From Primula veris (lineage: Eukaryota; Streptophyta; Magnoliopsida; Ericales; Primulaceae): a stretch of DNA of 64,000 bases. The notes beneath the pieces were generated by a model. The model saw only the letters and a program-made list of their open reading frames with translations, was not told where the DNA came from and did not search any database. The first letter of the stretch is position 1. Each line of letters begins with the position of its first letter. The DNA is taken from contig OY821750.1 in assembly GCA_963682055.1 (NCBI GenBank), forward strand, positions 9,364,501 through 9,428,500. The letters run 5' to 3'. A program made the translations under genes and the position numbers. This document shows positions 24,301 to 35,262 of the stretch, piece after piece.

Positions 24301-25056
24301 CGTAGTAAAAAAAAGCTCGATCAGGTGAAAAACTGATACGTCTTTTGTGCTTTTAGCCTAGTTATTGCAAAAACGATTTAACTACGTTTTCGCTTTTTAA
24401 AACACTGTGATTATTAAGAAAACAAGACATCATGATTCATGTAATTCTGCTCGAAAGTCAAAATGGAGTATTTATATTTTAAGGGGATATGTGTCTAATG
24501 GTAGAAATAGATATAGTTCTATAGCAAAAATGCAAAATGTTACAACAATAAATGAAAAGTAGCAAAACTAGCTAATTAGTTAGAGGATAATTTTTTTGTT
24601 CAAAATCATCACAAGATTCACGAGGACCCATGCTTACATGAAATTTTAAGGGGATATGTCTAATGGTAGAAATTGATATAGTTATATAACAAAATGTTAC
24701 AACAATAAGAAAAGTAACAAAACTAGCTAATTTCTAGATGATATTTGTTTTTGTCATAAATCAGCACAAGATTCATGAGAACATATGCTTACATGAAACT
24801 TTAAGGGGATATGTTTAATGGTAGAAATTGATATAGTTCTATAGCAAAATGTTAACAAAACATGACAAGGAGAAAAACTTGTTAATTTATCTAGAGAATC
24901 TTTGTTTTTGTCATAAATCATGACAAGATTCAAGAAAACATATTCTTACATGGAATTTTGATGATCAAAGCTCCATAAAACACCATAACACCATCCATTA
25001 TCAAGACAAAGACTCTTGAGCACCTCATGAACCATATTCTTTTTTCCCATCCCCAT
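21357..25056 (-). CDS. LHW-type bHLH transcription factor, 10 exons, about 601 aa
   Basis: Exons read on the minus strand: 25056-24950, 24108-24019, 23917-23809, 23633-23592, 23479-23420, 23322-22447, 22158-22057, 21965-21861, 21776-21645, 21539-21357. All introns are GT-AG and phases agree, giving 1806 nt with stop. Exons 1-5 encode a bHLH-MYC_N type domain (KSLCLDNGWCYGVLW, LLTMEDAYCED, VEPHGVVQFGS). Exon 6 is a long low-complexity Ser/Asn/Asp-rich middle that may serve in activation, ending in the basic-helix 1 segment (KPKDRQQIQDRIAELRKLIPNG). Exon 7 gives loop and helix 2 (SIDSLLAQTIKHMVFLES). Exons 8-9 give an ACT-like region (LCEQKGFFLEIVDIIQDLGL). The basic region lacks the usual His-Glu-Arg E-box contacts, as in LONESOME HIGHWAY relatives, which act as heterodimer partners in vascular and root development. 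The exact orthologue (LHW, EMB1444 or bHLH155-like) is undecided. Confidence 0.9.
24478..24960. repeat. Tandem triplication in bHLH intron 1, reaching exon 1
   Basis: Three copies of a unit of about 155-167 bases start with TTAAGGGGATATGT near 24480, 24646 and 24801. Each ends with a CTTACATG(A/G)AA block. The third copy contains the real exon-1/intron-1 junction (minus strand CCAT|GTAAGA). The first two carry the near-identical TTTCATGTAAGCAT, so the 5' splice site exists in triplicate. Confidence 0.85.
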
Positions 25057-25071
25057 TTTTCCTTCTCTAAT

Positions 25072-25086
25072 TACTATTTATATAAA
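25072..25086 (-). promoter_or_regulatory. TATA-like box of the bHLH gene
   Basis: The minus strand reads GTTTATATAAATAG about 20-30 bases before the first in-frame ATG (25056). If this is the active TATA box, transcription would begin near or past that ATG. Translation might then start at a later in-frame ATG (25050 or 25035) without loss of the conserved KSLC motif. Confidence 0.45.
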
Positions 25087-26240
25087 CCTCTAGACACAAA
25101 CAAATTTCTTGATGTTTGTTTCCAAAAGAGAAAAAATGTTTTGAGCTCTTGTTTCTTATTTTAATTTTCAACAGTTGTGTAAGACGGTTATTGAGACAAA
25201 GTTCTGAAAGGAACAAATCTTGGTATAAATGCTGTTAGGCAACAAGAATATTTGCAAAGTGATGACGAAAGGATAGAGATAGTGAATATTAAATGAGATT
25301 TTAATATTAATATTTTTTTTATATTAAAGTAGTGGATATTTTATTTTTATTTTTTTTGGAAATAATAGTGGATACTTGTTTAAATGAGTATATTTGCCTT
25401 TATGTTCCTCCTATTCAAGTATTGTCGATATGTTGGGATTGCCATGTCATTATATTAATCATACCTATTATAAGTACATGTGTCAAAAACTCATTGATGG
25501 TTTCAAAAATTACTACTAGCAAACTTTTTTTCTTTTTTCAAAATGTTTGATAAAAAAACATTAGAAAAGTTAATGTTTGATTTTTACTGCGTACTTTTAG
25601 AAATTATTGTAAATCCATAAACACGAAAATTAATGAGTATAAGGCGATAAACACGAAAAGAAAATACGAGAAGAGAGATAAAACTTTTACTTAATTTTAG
25701 AAGACATTGCCCCTAATTTTTATTATATATAAAATATTAAATTTTGTACTTAAATATAATAAATAATTACAAAATTGATTTTCGAAACTTGTACAACATG
25801 TTGCTTTCATAAATTTGTTTGCGGAAAAAAAAAAGCTACTAAAAGCATGATTAACGGAGGGGAGGGGTACATGCAACTACATATTTTAAGAGGAACCAAC
25901 TCCATTTTTTGAAAAAAATGTTTAGATTAAAGAAAACGGTGAGGAAAAAAAACTACTACTAATATTTAATTGTTTAATACAAATAATAAAGAAGGAAAAG
26001 AAAGAAAAAAATCATTATTTTCCTTATTTTAGGGAAAAAGTATGTATTACTTGAATAATTAAAATTTACTTATGTCTTTTTATGAGTTAATTTATTTTTA
26101 TGGATTAACAAAATCATTTTAAATTAAGATATGCTTCAATATTGTTTTTCTCAAAAAATATGTTTTGAGTGGAGCGTGTTGTGCATAAACAAGGAAGAGT
26201 CCTTATTCTTGGATGTGGGGAGGACCACTTGAGAATCAGC
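25087..26240. other. bHLH upstream region and intergenic DNA, no gene seen
   Basis: Presumed bHLH promoter followed by AT-rich sequence. Small open frames have no recognisable content. Confidence 0.5.
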
Positions 26241-26500
26241 CCCCTCTTTTATATCTATATATATATAGATAGGATATAATTAAATATATGGATAATATAA
26301 AAAAAAAAAAAACATAGTTTAAAATTTAAAAAAAAATTTGTTTGTTAAAGAGAGATAAATAGGTTTATTAGTTTTTATTTTTTTTTATTTTTATGTGAGT
26401 ATGATATTATTATATTTAATATAAATGTGTAGTGGTATTTTTGAAAAAAATGGCTAAATTAAACAGTCTCATTTGACTTTGGTTGGGTTATTATAATAGA

Positions 26501-26557
<57 letters not shown>

Positions 26558-26900
26558 TACTATTAATATAAGTGAACCCAAGAAAGTTTGAGCATGTCCA
26601 ATTTTATCAATTTTTTTCAAAAATGTTCATAATCTAATTTACTAATTAATCAAATAACTTAATTCAATTTAAATAAATAAATATTCTATTTTTTCAACAT
26701 ATCAATTCATCTCGCAAACAAATCATCATACATGTATTTTTATATTACTATAATAATAAAACATTACATTTTTAGTATATTCATCATTCCATTATTTTTG
26801 CAAACTTTTTGAAAATGTTATTTTTGAAAATGTTAAATTTATCTATACCGGATCATATTTATGCAAACTAGTTTTTACAAATCTTATTTAGATTAAAAAA
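26240..26900. repeat. Head-to-head pair of a dispersed repeat around a (TA)n core
   Basis: The left arm (about 26240-26505, plus orientation) matches 11480-11590. The right arm (about 26556-26880) matches 11280-11590 in reverse complement, including TTTGCAAAAATAATG- and TAATATAAAAATACAT-type blocks. The (TA)n tract at 26505-26556 sits between them. Confidence 0.7.
26505..26556. repeat. (TA)n microsatellite, about 50 bp
   Basis: Alternating AT dinucleotides form the centre of the inverted repeat pair. Confidence 0.95.
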
Positions 26901-29900
26901 AAGTTTATTTGAACTATATGAAATAAAAAAAAAAATACATATCTTTAAGCATTTTATTAAGTATCATTAAAAAAAAGATTCTAATCAGACCAAATCTGGT
27001 ATGCCGTACGTCTACACTATTTGTGTTTGAGATCTAACTCTTTTTTTCTTGTAGTGTATATAATATCACTAAAAGTAAGTTTTAATAAGTACCCTACCTT
27101 CGCAAAATAATAATATTATTTTTCTTACAATAATTTTATGCGGCCGGGTAGAGCACCCATTTGACGTGCACGACAACTCGAAAATTATAAATATGAAAAT
27201 AATTCTTTTTGTAGATTTATCCGAAAAAAATATAAGTAATGCGATTTGGCAACTCTGTTAATTGGCAACTGATTTTGCTTACCCCATAGTTTTAGTTCTC
27301 GCTCCACCCTTTTTTTAATGCTTTGTTCAATTTAAATCTTAATATTAGCACGTTTTTATTATTTTATTAGTTTGAAATTCCAAATATCGTTACCCACATT
27401 TTAGTAATAATTTATATTCTAAAAATAACAAAAATAAAATATACTATATATAAGATGAAGGCTGCTACACAAAGGCAAAATGAGTAGGACAGTGAATGAT
27501 AGATCATAGAATATGCTATTATCTCATCGTCATAACTTTCACACCGATTTTGTAGTCCCATCAGCACAAATAACACGATAAGAATTAATTGATGTTCTTC
27601 TCACAAAATTATGGCTTTATATGTGTGTATTTCGAGTATAAATCTTCTATCATATTTCTCTATCCTTTTCATGCCCCCTTACTTATTTTATCCAAAAAAA
27701 ATATTCTAAAAAACATAAAAAAATTATACAATTACTATAATACATGTATCAATATATTCCAATATATAAAAGAAAATCCACACAAAATTCATTTTGGAAT
27801 AAATGTATAAATTAGTGTAAATTAAACATTGAATATTAAAAAAATTGTCTAAAACAATATTATGTTCAAATATTTTAAAATTTAAATACAATATAATATA
27901 AAAGTTTATAAATTTGCGGTATAAGTTGGGAAAATTTAAAATTTAAATGAAAATAAGAAAGGGAACACGAAAGGGATAGAGAATAAGGGATATAATATTT
28001 GTCCTTTTTATTTCCTATTTCTTCAACATGATTTCATGATATTAAAAATTTAAAACAACTTATCTTTTCACAATCTTTATGATATTCTCTGATCGATATT
28101 GCTTGTCATCAATATTTTATCTCCAGAATCATTTCACAATGTTTTAATTCCATACTATATTAGTTAATTATATAGATAAGATTAAATTTATTTGATAGCT
28201 TATGAATTAAAGATATTAATAATTAAGAATAAATATGTTGAGAATCTTTAGGTTAAACTATGAACCATTTTTCCTTTTTTTTTTATTTTGCAAAGCAAAC
28301 ATGATGTATTACCTAATATTAAAATATCCGAACGCTACAAGCATTCACATTTGGCCTTCACTTAATAAGAAGAAATGGTCCAGACGTCGTCACGCTATCT
28401 AGATAATTTATTACTAATATTCTTTACAACAATACTAAATCAAATTATTTGTATTAAATGAACCCTTTTTTCCTTCTTTCCAAATTTTCTAAAAATTCAT
28501 AGCTTATCTGTTCAATTCTAAACCTCGCTTCGTAGTAAAAAACTCGATTCAAAGTTTGATAGCTTGACTCAAAGCTCAAAAAAAGCTTAAAAATTCGTTT
28601 TTATGCTTTTTAGGGCACTAAGATATTACGTTTTTGACGTTTTTAACTAACTCTTACAAAAATTATTTAGCTAGGTTTTGGCTTCTTTAAACACGGAAAC
28701 TCTTATAAAAAAAACTCTATCCGTTGATCTTACTTACAGTGGAATAGCACCAAACCCTTTTAGGGCAAAAACATTAAAAAAAAAAAAGTAGTAGACCTTT
28801 CGGCTAAGGAATATTCAGGTGCAATGGGAAACGATATAAATGCAAGCCTTAAGAAATACTTTACCAATAGTGCGTATGTGGACCCATTAAAACTGGCGTA
28901 ATGTTGGGTTTGTGGGGGGATCAATTTCTGTTACTACCATTTGCCTTTTTTCCTATTTGTCTCCTTCATAAATTAATAATCCTCGGGAAACTAACATAAC
29001 ATCACATTTATAATATATAACTCAAATAAAAGAGAGCAGATGTGTTTGTTCTCTCTTTTGGAAATTAATGGTTTTAACTTTTTAAGTCTTGAATTTGCTA
29101 AGCAATTAATAGGCAAGAAGAAAGAATTATAGCTACAAATAGCATCACACAAAATCAACTATTGTGGGGTCACAAGTTTGCTAACTTACTTATCAAATAT
29201 GAAATTATAAAATATTGTTAATTAGTAATATTAATGTGAAAACTACAAAAATCTTAATGATTTGTGATCTCTAACGGAAAGTGTATAAATCATCACTATG
29301 TATATGTTGTGTAAGAAAGTCAAACTAAATCTTTTTAATTTAATGAATTTAAACTTTTACAGCTCTTTAAATAAATTACACCAAAGGTACCTTCACTCCT
29401 TGTCAAGTATCCAAGGTCCAAAACCTAAAAGTTTAGGGAACATGCATTATGATCTAGTTAAAGGGAAAATGCTTTTTTCCTTATTATAAACTTAGAAATA
29501 TCCAAGATATATATGTATTACTGACATACAGTAGTATATAACTATGAGAGTGAAGATACTCATCTTTTCATTCAGACAAATTTCTAAAAAAAATCCATAT
29601 ATGGTATACTCCAATTCAACATACCATTAATTCAAGAAAAATTACCAAGAAATGACTAAGAATTATTGATTTTCCTAATTAAAAGACCTCAGTCATTGGT
29701 CAGCTTTTCCTATAATTTTATAGATAATAGTAGACTTGTCATTTATTACTGGGGAAAAAAAAGGAGCCTCACACCTCAATCTCCACTATTTGCTTGAGAA
29801 TCTTGACTTAAACCCCTGATAATACCTTTAATCTTCCTTCAAGATCTCTATTACCTTTTGTTTTAAGTAAATTACTTATTATGTCATATGTCATTCATAA

Positions 29901-30059
29901 CTCTAAGAAAACTCAATATACTTTCTTATCCTAAAGAATGAGTAAGACACCTTAAGTGATCACACATCTAGGGCCACTTACTCAATTATTCCTCTACCAA
30001 ATTTAGTAAGAGCTGAAACATACTTATGTGGTATACATGATGGAGAGCACCCTTGAATG
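26901..30059. other. AT-rich intergenic DNA, no gene seen
   Basis: There is no supported exon. A stretch at about 28530-28700 resembles 24295-24420 (TCGTAGTAAAAAA..CTCGAT, then a 'TTTAGCTA(C/G)GTTTT' block), so it is probably another dispersed repeat of unknown class. Confidence 0.45.
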
Positions 30060-30490
30060 ATGCAGGTTTTTAAGACACTTGGGCTTGTTTGTTAGGTTGG
30101 TGGTTTGAAATTTAGCAATGATAAGGTATAATTTAGGTCCCCAACAAAAGAATCTTCAATATTGGGTGGAGATGGAGATGGGACTCGAGCAATATTTGGT
30201 TGGGTGAATTAAACTAGTGGTCTCGTGAATTTACTTTAGATGTAACTATTTTTTGACATGGCTTATCAGCATTAATGGTCCCAATTATTTGATTGAAAAT
30301 TTAGTTTTTTTTTTTTTATAGAACATCCACTAGTAGAAAAAGATACGGAGATATAGGATCTTCTTGTCTTAAACCTTTATCGGGGTTAACATCGCCAATT
30401 ACAGCTCCATTTAGTAGAATCGAGAATTTAACAGTGCGAACGCATTCCATAATGCATTGTACCCACAGCTGATCAAAACGAACTTTTATT
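30060..30490 (-). pseudogene. LINE reverse-transcriptase fragment
   Basis: On the minus strand, about 30490-30335 translates to a run with MECVRTVKFSILLNGA, then a GLRQEDPISPYLF motif, the 'G-x-RQGDP-x-SP-x-LF' block of plant L1-type LINE reverse transcriptase with Gly replaced by Glu. It is a fragment without the YxDD region. The adjacent plus-strand stretch at 30150-30210 has a WRW-x-DSSNIWL phrase that resembles the downstream 'W-x-GDG-x-x-x-IW' motif of LINEs but in the opposite orientation; that part is weak. Confidence 0.55.
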
Positions 30491-31421
30491 GAGTCATGAG
30501 AACAAGGTTTATTGGGTCATCTAGTTTGAATCAAATATTATTTTATCTCCATAAGGGGAAATTGTGAATTAAATTGCTTTAGTACCATAGAAAGAAACTT
30601 ATAAGAATCATCCCACTGTGCAACTGTGGGACAAAAATGTGCAGCTATCTTCATCTAGCACACTAATCATCTCTTTTACCTGAAAAATAAATATACATCA
30701 GCAACGATAATCTAGAAAAATATTAAACCAACATGGCAACATATATCTAAAAGCATATAAATATATATGCAATAGATTCACTTTTTAACTTGACTAAACA
30801 ACCTACATACGTACTATCCAAAAGTTCCCATTTATTCCCTCGAATTTTGAGGTCTATGAAGAGGATTGAATCAGTTATGACAAAAGGGTAATGTTTAGGT
30901 ACCAAAGAACTTGAAAGACGAGTGTTGCAGGTTTACGAATGGCCGAAAGGATTGCTTTCACACTTGTCCTTTAAAGGATCGGAGGACGAGCTTTCACACA
31001 TCATACAATTACGTACTATAGGAAGGGTAAATTTGCCAACGCCAATAGCCTTAAGTGATTGCGGTATGGGACGAGTCAAACTAGTCAAAAGAGCAAACAT
31101 ATGGATTAATGATTAATACTGACAGAGGAAATGTCACCATTATGGTATCAGTTAGGGAAAAGCTTGCAATTAAGTTTGTCTGTATAAACGAGTAAGAGTA
31201 AGATTATTTTTTATTGAAATTTTGCTAAAACACTTGACATTTAAGGAGTTGAGGTATACTGTGCAAAAACAAATGTTATAAATGCGACAAGGTTCAAACA
31301 TCATAGCATTGTAAGCATTCTTAATTGTGGTCGAGAAGATGATGATGTATAGTCATTGGGGCGAACTTGTCAAAGAGGGGACGATAACGATCGAGATTTA
31401 GCTCCATGCATTATCATGAAT
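30491..31421. other. Intergenic DNA, no gene recognised
   Basis: A 64-codon plus-strand frame at 30922-31116 has no recognisable motif and no clear splice context, so I do not call it a gene. Confidence 0.4.
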
Positions 31422-31587
31422 CAGTGACGGAACCAGAAACTCAAAATGGGAGGGGCCGAAATTTTATATAAAAAATATTATACCATATATGTGTATTTTT
31501 TAGAGGGGGGCTATTTTTTTAAGATTTTGATTAAAATACATATGATTTTTTTACTTTTTCGGTAAAAAAATTTAGGGGGGGTTGGGG

Positions 31588-31626
<39 letters not shown>

Positions 31627-31648
31627 GCCCCACCTAGTTCCTTCCCTG
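31422..31648. mobile_element. Short non-autonomous hAT element with poly-G tract
   Basis: The left end is CAGTGACGGAACCAG and the right end, inverted, is CAGGGAAGGAACTAGG. The flanking octamers are TCATGAAT (31414-31421) and TCAAGAAT (31649-31656), matching 7 of 8. The ends resemble those of the autonomous-looking hAT at 42614-45825. It contains 33 consecutive G at 31591-31623. Confidence 0.75.
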
Positions 31649-31851
31649 TCAAGAATTACGTCAAGCACCATGCATGTTATCAAATCTAAGTTAGAAGCTA
31701 AAGCCTAGAGAATGTGTATATGCGTTTCGATTCATGTAGTAGGAATAAGTTAATAATATCTTGATGTTGCTTACAATTATCTTGGTTAATTAACTTACTA
31801 ACCCCATAGCACCGTGTGTGGCTAAGGTTGCGAGTGATTGGTTAATGACTT

Positions 31852-32653
31852 TGTTAGGTCCTATTTTCTAAGTCATAAGTAACTTACCTTGTTGTCATTT
31901 TATTAGCAAAATAAACATTGATATTCTTTATACTTAAATTATTTATTGAGCTAATGAGAGTTTGTTATTTAGTTGTTATTTATTTGTCCAGTTTTGATGG
32001 GCATGGAATCAGGATGTGATATAAGAAGAAAGATACAGAAAAATATATTGCACAAAGGTCAAATCAAGACAAAGAAGAATAAGGAAAGAAATACAATCAA
32101 ATTAAATAAGAAAAATGAAACAAATATAATGCTGATCTTGAATTTAATTAATAAGGATATTGGAAGATCTTTGAAGATTGAGAAAGAACGAAACTGAAGA
32201 TGAAAAATAAGATATTATTCAGTTATATCTTTATATTATGTTTAGAGATAATATGTTATGTGAATACTTATTTTATTGACGTGTATATATGTGTGTACAT
32301 GTTCATTATAATGGTGTGTGTGAATTATATTGAAAGACAAAATAGAGAGATACACACATGGTCTAAAAAATACAATATTGGTGAGAGAATATTAATGGTG
32401 TGATGCCATTAAATTTATGATTGATAGTTGAAAGGCATGAACAATGAGAGATATGTATATACGATTGAGTATTGTAAATCTTGAGTTGGACATTGTAATC
32501 TTTCTTAATATCATTAATCTAAGCAAGAGCTCCGGAGAGTAGACTCGGTCGAACTCAGTCATCAAACGTTTTATGTTCATCTTTACGTTTTATTTATCAA
32601 CTCTGCCATATACTTTCAGTTACAACTGAAACATACTCTAGTTACAACTGAAA
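31852..32653 (+). repeat. Copia 5' LTR (truncated)
   Basis: It aligns with the 3' LTR from TGTTAGG to the GTTACAACTGAAA repeats, then runs straight into pol sequence. An internal segment found at 34415-34545 is missing here. Confidence 0.8.
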
Positions 32654-32671
32654 TTCAAACTCGGTGCGAAA

Positions 32672-33259
32672 ATGAAAATGATGAGAATGGAAAATGAAAA
32701 TGATGAGAATGATGAGTACCTGGACTTAACTATTGAGAGAATATGCAACAAGAGGAGTTCAGATTCCAAAAGGAAAGGTGGTTACACAATGACTCAAAAG
32801 AACCATCCATTGGACAACATCATTGGAAAGCTAAATGAAGGTATTAGAACTAGAAGTCAAAAATAAGATGTAATAAATTGTTTCTTGTTTTAAGTCATAT
32901 AGCTGATTATCCTATGCAACTCGATTAAGCTGAACATCTTGATTTGATACATTTATTTATTTATTGTTCAATCTAATTCTAGACATGTTGCAAGTGAGAA
33001 ACAATTGACCGATTTTTTTTTAAGCCTTTGGATGTGAAAGAAAAAAAATCATTTATTGTGTGATAACAAAAGTGCAATTGACTTTGCTAATAATCTTGTT
33101 CAACATTCTAGAACTAAGCATATTGATTTGAGACATCACTTTATAAGAAAATTGATTGAAAACCAGAGTTTGATGCTTAAGCATGTTATAACTGAAAAAC
33201 AACTTGCAGATATATTTAATAAACCTTTGGATGTGAAAAGGTTTGAAGTGATTTGGTAA
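32672..33259 (+). pseudogene. Copia pol remnants: pre-RT linker and RNase H tail
   Basis: Bases 32672-32866 encode a linker ending HPLDNIIGKLNEGIRTRSQ, the usual approach to the Copia reverse transcriptase. The RT itself is gone. Bases 33050-33259 encode the RNase H C-terminus (CDNKSAIDFANN, SRTKHIDLRHHFIRKL, EKQLADIFNKPLD). A more decayed copy of the same tail (HLDLIHLFI, then a KQLTDFFFKPLDVKE-like run) precedes it at about 32930-33040, so the tail appears twice. Confidence 0.8.
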
Positions 33260-34307
33260 TATGTTTCTTTGAATCCCCATGAACTAATTTATTATAAATA
33301 AATCAGATTACTGAAAGTTAGAAAATTTTAAGTAAATTTGAATGAGCTGCATAAAAATAACTCTGAAATTGAGAGAATTGTTTGCTTAATAAAAGTGGGA
33401 TTGACACTGATAATCTGCTGAATATGTTACAAAATGCTTACTCTGGACCCACGTCTCTCACTTATTGCATAGAGATTATTTTTTATCATTTTTTTCTATT
33501 GGTTGAACAGTTTAAAACTAAACATGCACCTGAATGGCAACAAAACGGGTTAAAGCTCACTTAAAACTGTAACTAGTATTATGGTCTGCTGAGAATAAAA
33601 AGATGTCATGTTACTTAACTTGTGGATATATGGTTAAATATATGATAATCTGATCTATAAAGTGTCAATTCCTAAATAAAAGAACAAAACTTATCAAAGT
33701 TTCATGGAAGAGAATTGTTTATGTTTAAAACTCCTCTATACAATATCAAAACACAGTTGTAACTGAACTACGAATGTGATTTAGTAATAAGCTGGGTTAT
33801 GTGATTTAATGATTCTTTTTTGATGTGCTAAGATTTGATCTCTGCAAGATGATATTCGTGTAATATGAAGTTAATTGGTCAATCTGTGTTTTTATCTTTT
33901 TAGGGATCTAAAAACTCAAATTATGACAAGTTTCAGAATTCTCTGTGAGATTATTGTGATATGGATCAATCTGTTTCAAATGATACAAATGTTTTGGACT
34001 TAAAATAAAATCTAGAATTTGTCTTGTATTTCTTTTTACAAAATGCATTAGATTATGACTGGGATGCTCAACCATTTTTACTTCAAATTACATTGACTAG
34101 ATTCGGATTGTTGCATTGATATACCCTTGTTTATGTCAAAAAGGGGAAGAAGTTAGTAGATTGAGTTTTATGCTTAATTGATTATTTGTTCTCAAATTGA
34201 TAAAATCCATGGTGCTATGTTTGAGGGGAGTTTTGTCGAAACTCATTTGTTTACTCTCAAAATCTACTATTCAAGGTTTTTGCCAAAACAATGATAAATG
34301 GGAAGAT
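33260..34307. other. Copia 3' internal region, non-coding
   Basis: Post-pol sequence of the Copia element, AT-rich and without open frames of note. It contains a second purine-rich run (AAAAAGGGGAAGAAG at about 34138). Confidence 0.55.
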
Positions 34308-35257
34308 TGTTAGGTTATATTTTCTAGGTCATAAAGACCTCACTTTGTTGTCATTGTATTGACAAAATAAACATTGACATTGTTTATACTTAAAGTGTTT
34401 ATTGAGCTAATGAGATTTTGTTATTGAGTTGTTGATCAGTGCAGGTTGTTGGGAGTTTCAGTTACAACTGAGTAGGCGACTGAAAAGAATCAGATTTTGT
34501 TGTAGATGATTTTGCTAATATATATTTTGTATCTTTAGATCTTATTTGTTCAGATTTGATAGGCATGGAATTATGACGTGCTATAAAAAAAGATACTGAA
34601 AAATATATTGCACAAAGGTCAAATCAAGACAAACAAGAATAAGGAAATAAAATCAATCAGATTAAGAAGAAAAGGGAAATAAATATATATTGTTGATCTT
34701 GACTTTGATTAAGAAATATATTGGAAGATATTTGAAGATTGAGAAGAAACGAAAGTGAAGATGAAAAATAAAATATTATTCGGTTATATCTTTATATTAT
34801 GTTTAGAGATAATATGTTATGTGAATACTTATTTTATTGACGTGTATATATGTGTGTACATGTTCATTATAATGGTGTGTGTGAATTATATTGCAAGACA
34901 AAATAGAGAGATACACACATGGTCTAAAAAATACAATATTGATGAGAGAATATCAATGGTGGGATGCCATTAGATTTATGATCGATAATTGAGAGGTAAA
35001 AGCAATGAGAGATATGCATATACACTTGAGTATTGTAATTTTTGAGTCGAACATTGTAAGATTTCTCAATATCATTAATCTAAGGAAGAGCTTATGAGAG
35101 TAGACTCGGTCGAACTCCGTCATCAAACGTTTTTTGTTAATCTTTACGTTTCATTTATCAAATTCGACATATACTTTCAGTTACAACTGAAATATATTTC
35201 AATTACACCTGAAACTGCGTAACAGCACTTGGAACTCCGAACAAAACATTTTTTCCA
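34308..35257 (+). repeat. Copia 3' LTR, 950 bp
   Basis: It starts TGTTAGGTTATA and ends TTTTCCA, followed directly by GACTT. It contains several copies of the palindromic TTCAGTTACAACTGAA motif, partly shared with the 5' LTR. Confidence 0.85.
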
Positions 35258-35262
35258 GACTT

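Larger units (their letters stand above)
31852..35257 (+). mobile_element. Internally deleted Copia retrotransposon
   Basis: It is flanked by GACTT at 31847-31851 and 35258-35262, the 5-bp duplication expected of LTR elements. The 5' LTR is 31852 to about 32653 and the 3' LTR is 34308-35257. Both start TGTTAGG and share long blocks, for example CACAAAGGTCAAATCAAGAC. A purine-rich tract AAATGGGAAGA precedes the 3' LTR. The 5' LTR lacks about 130 bases present in the 3' LTR, and also its own 3' end, the PBS, gag, protease and integrase. Only scraps of pol remain. Confidence 0.88.

Noticed and set aside
30922..31116. 64-codon plus-strand frame with a normal-looking composition
   Set aside because: There is no known motif, no convincing splice sites and no neighbour to link it with; I could not support a gene.
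32200..34973. Two near-identical frames (32200-32403 and 34755-34973) that look like a small membrane protein family
   Set aside because: They lie at the same place in the two LTRs of the Copia element; the similarity is LTR identity, not a gene pair.
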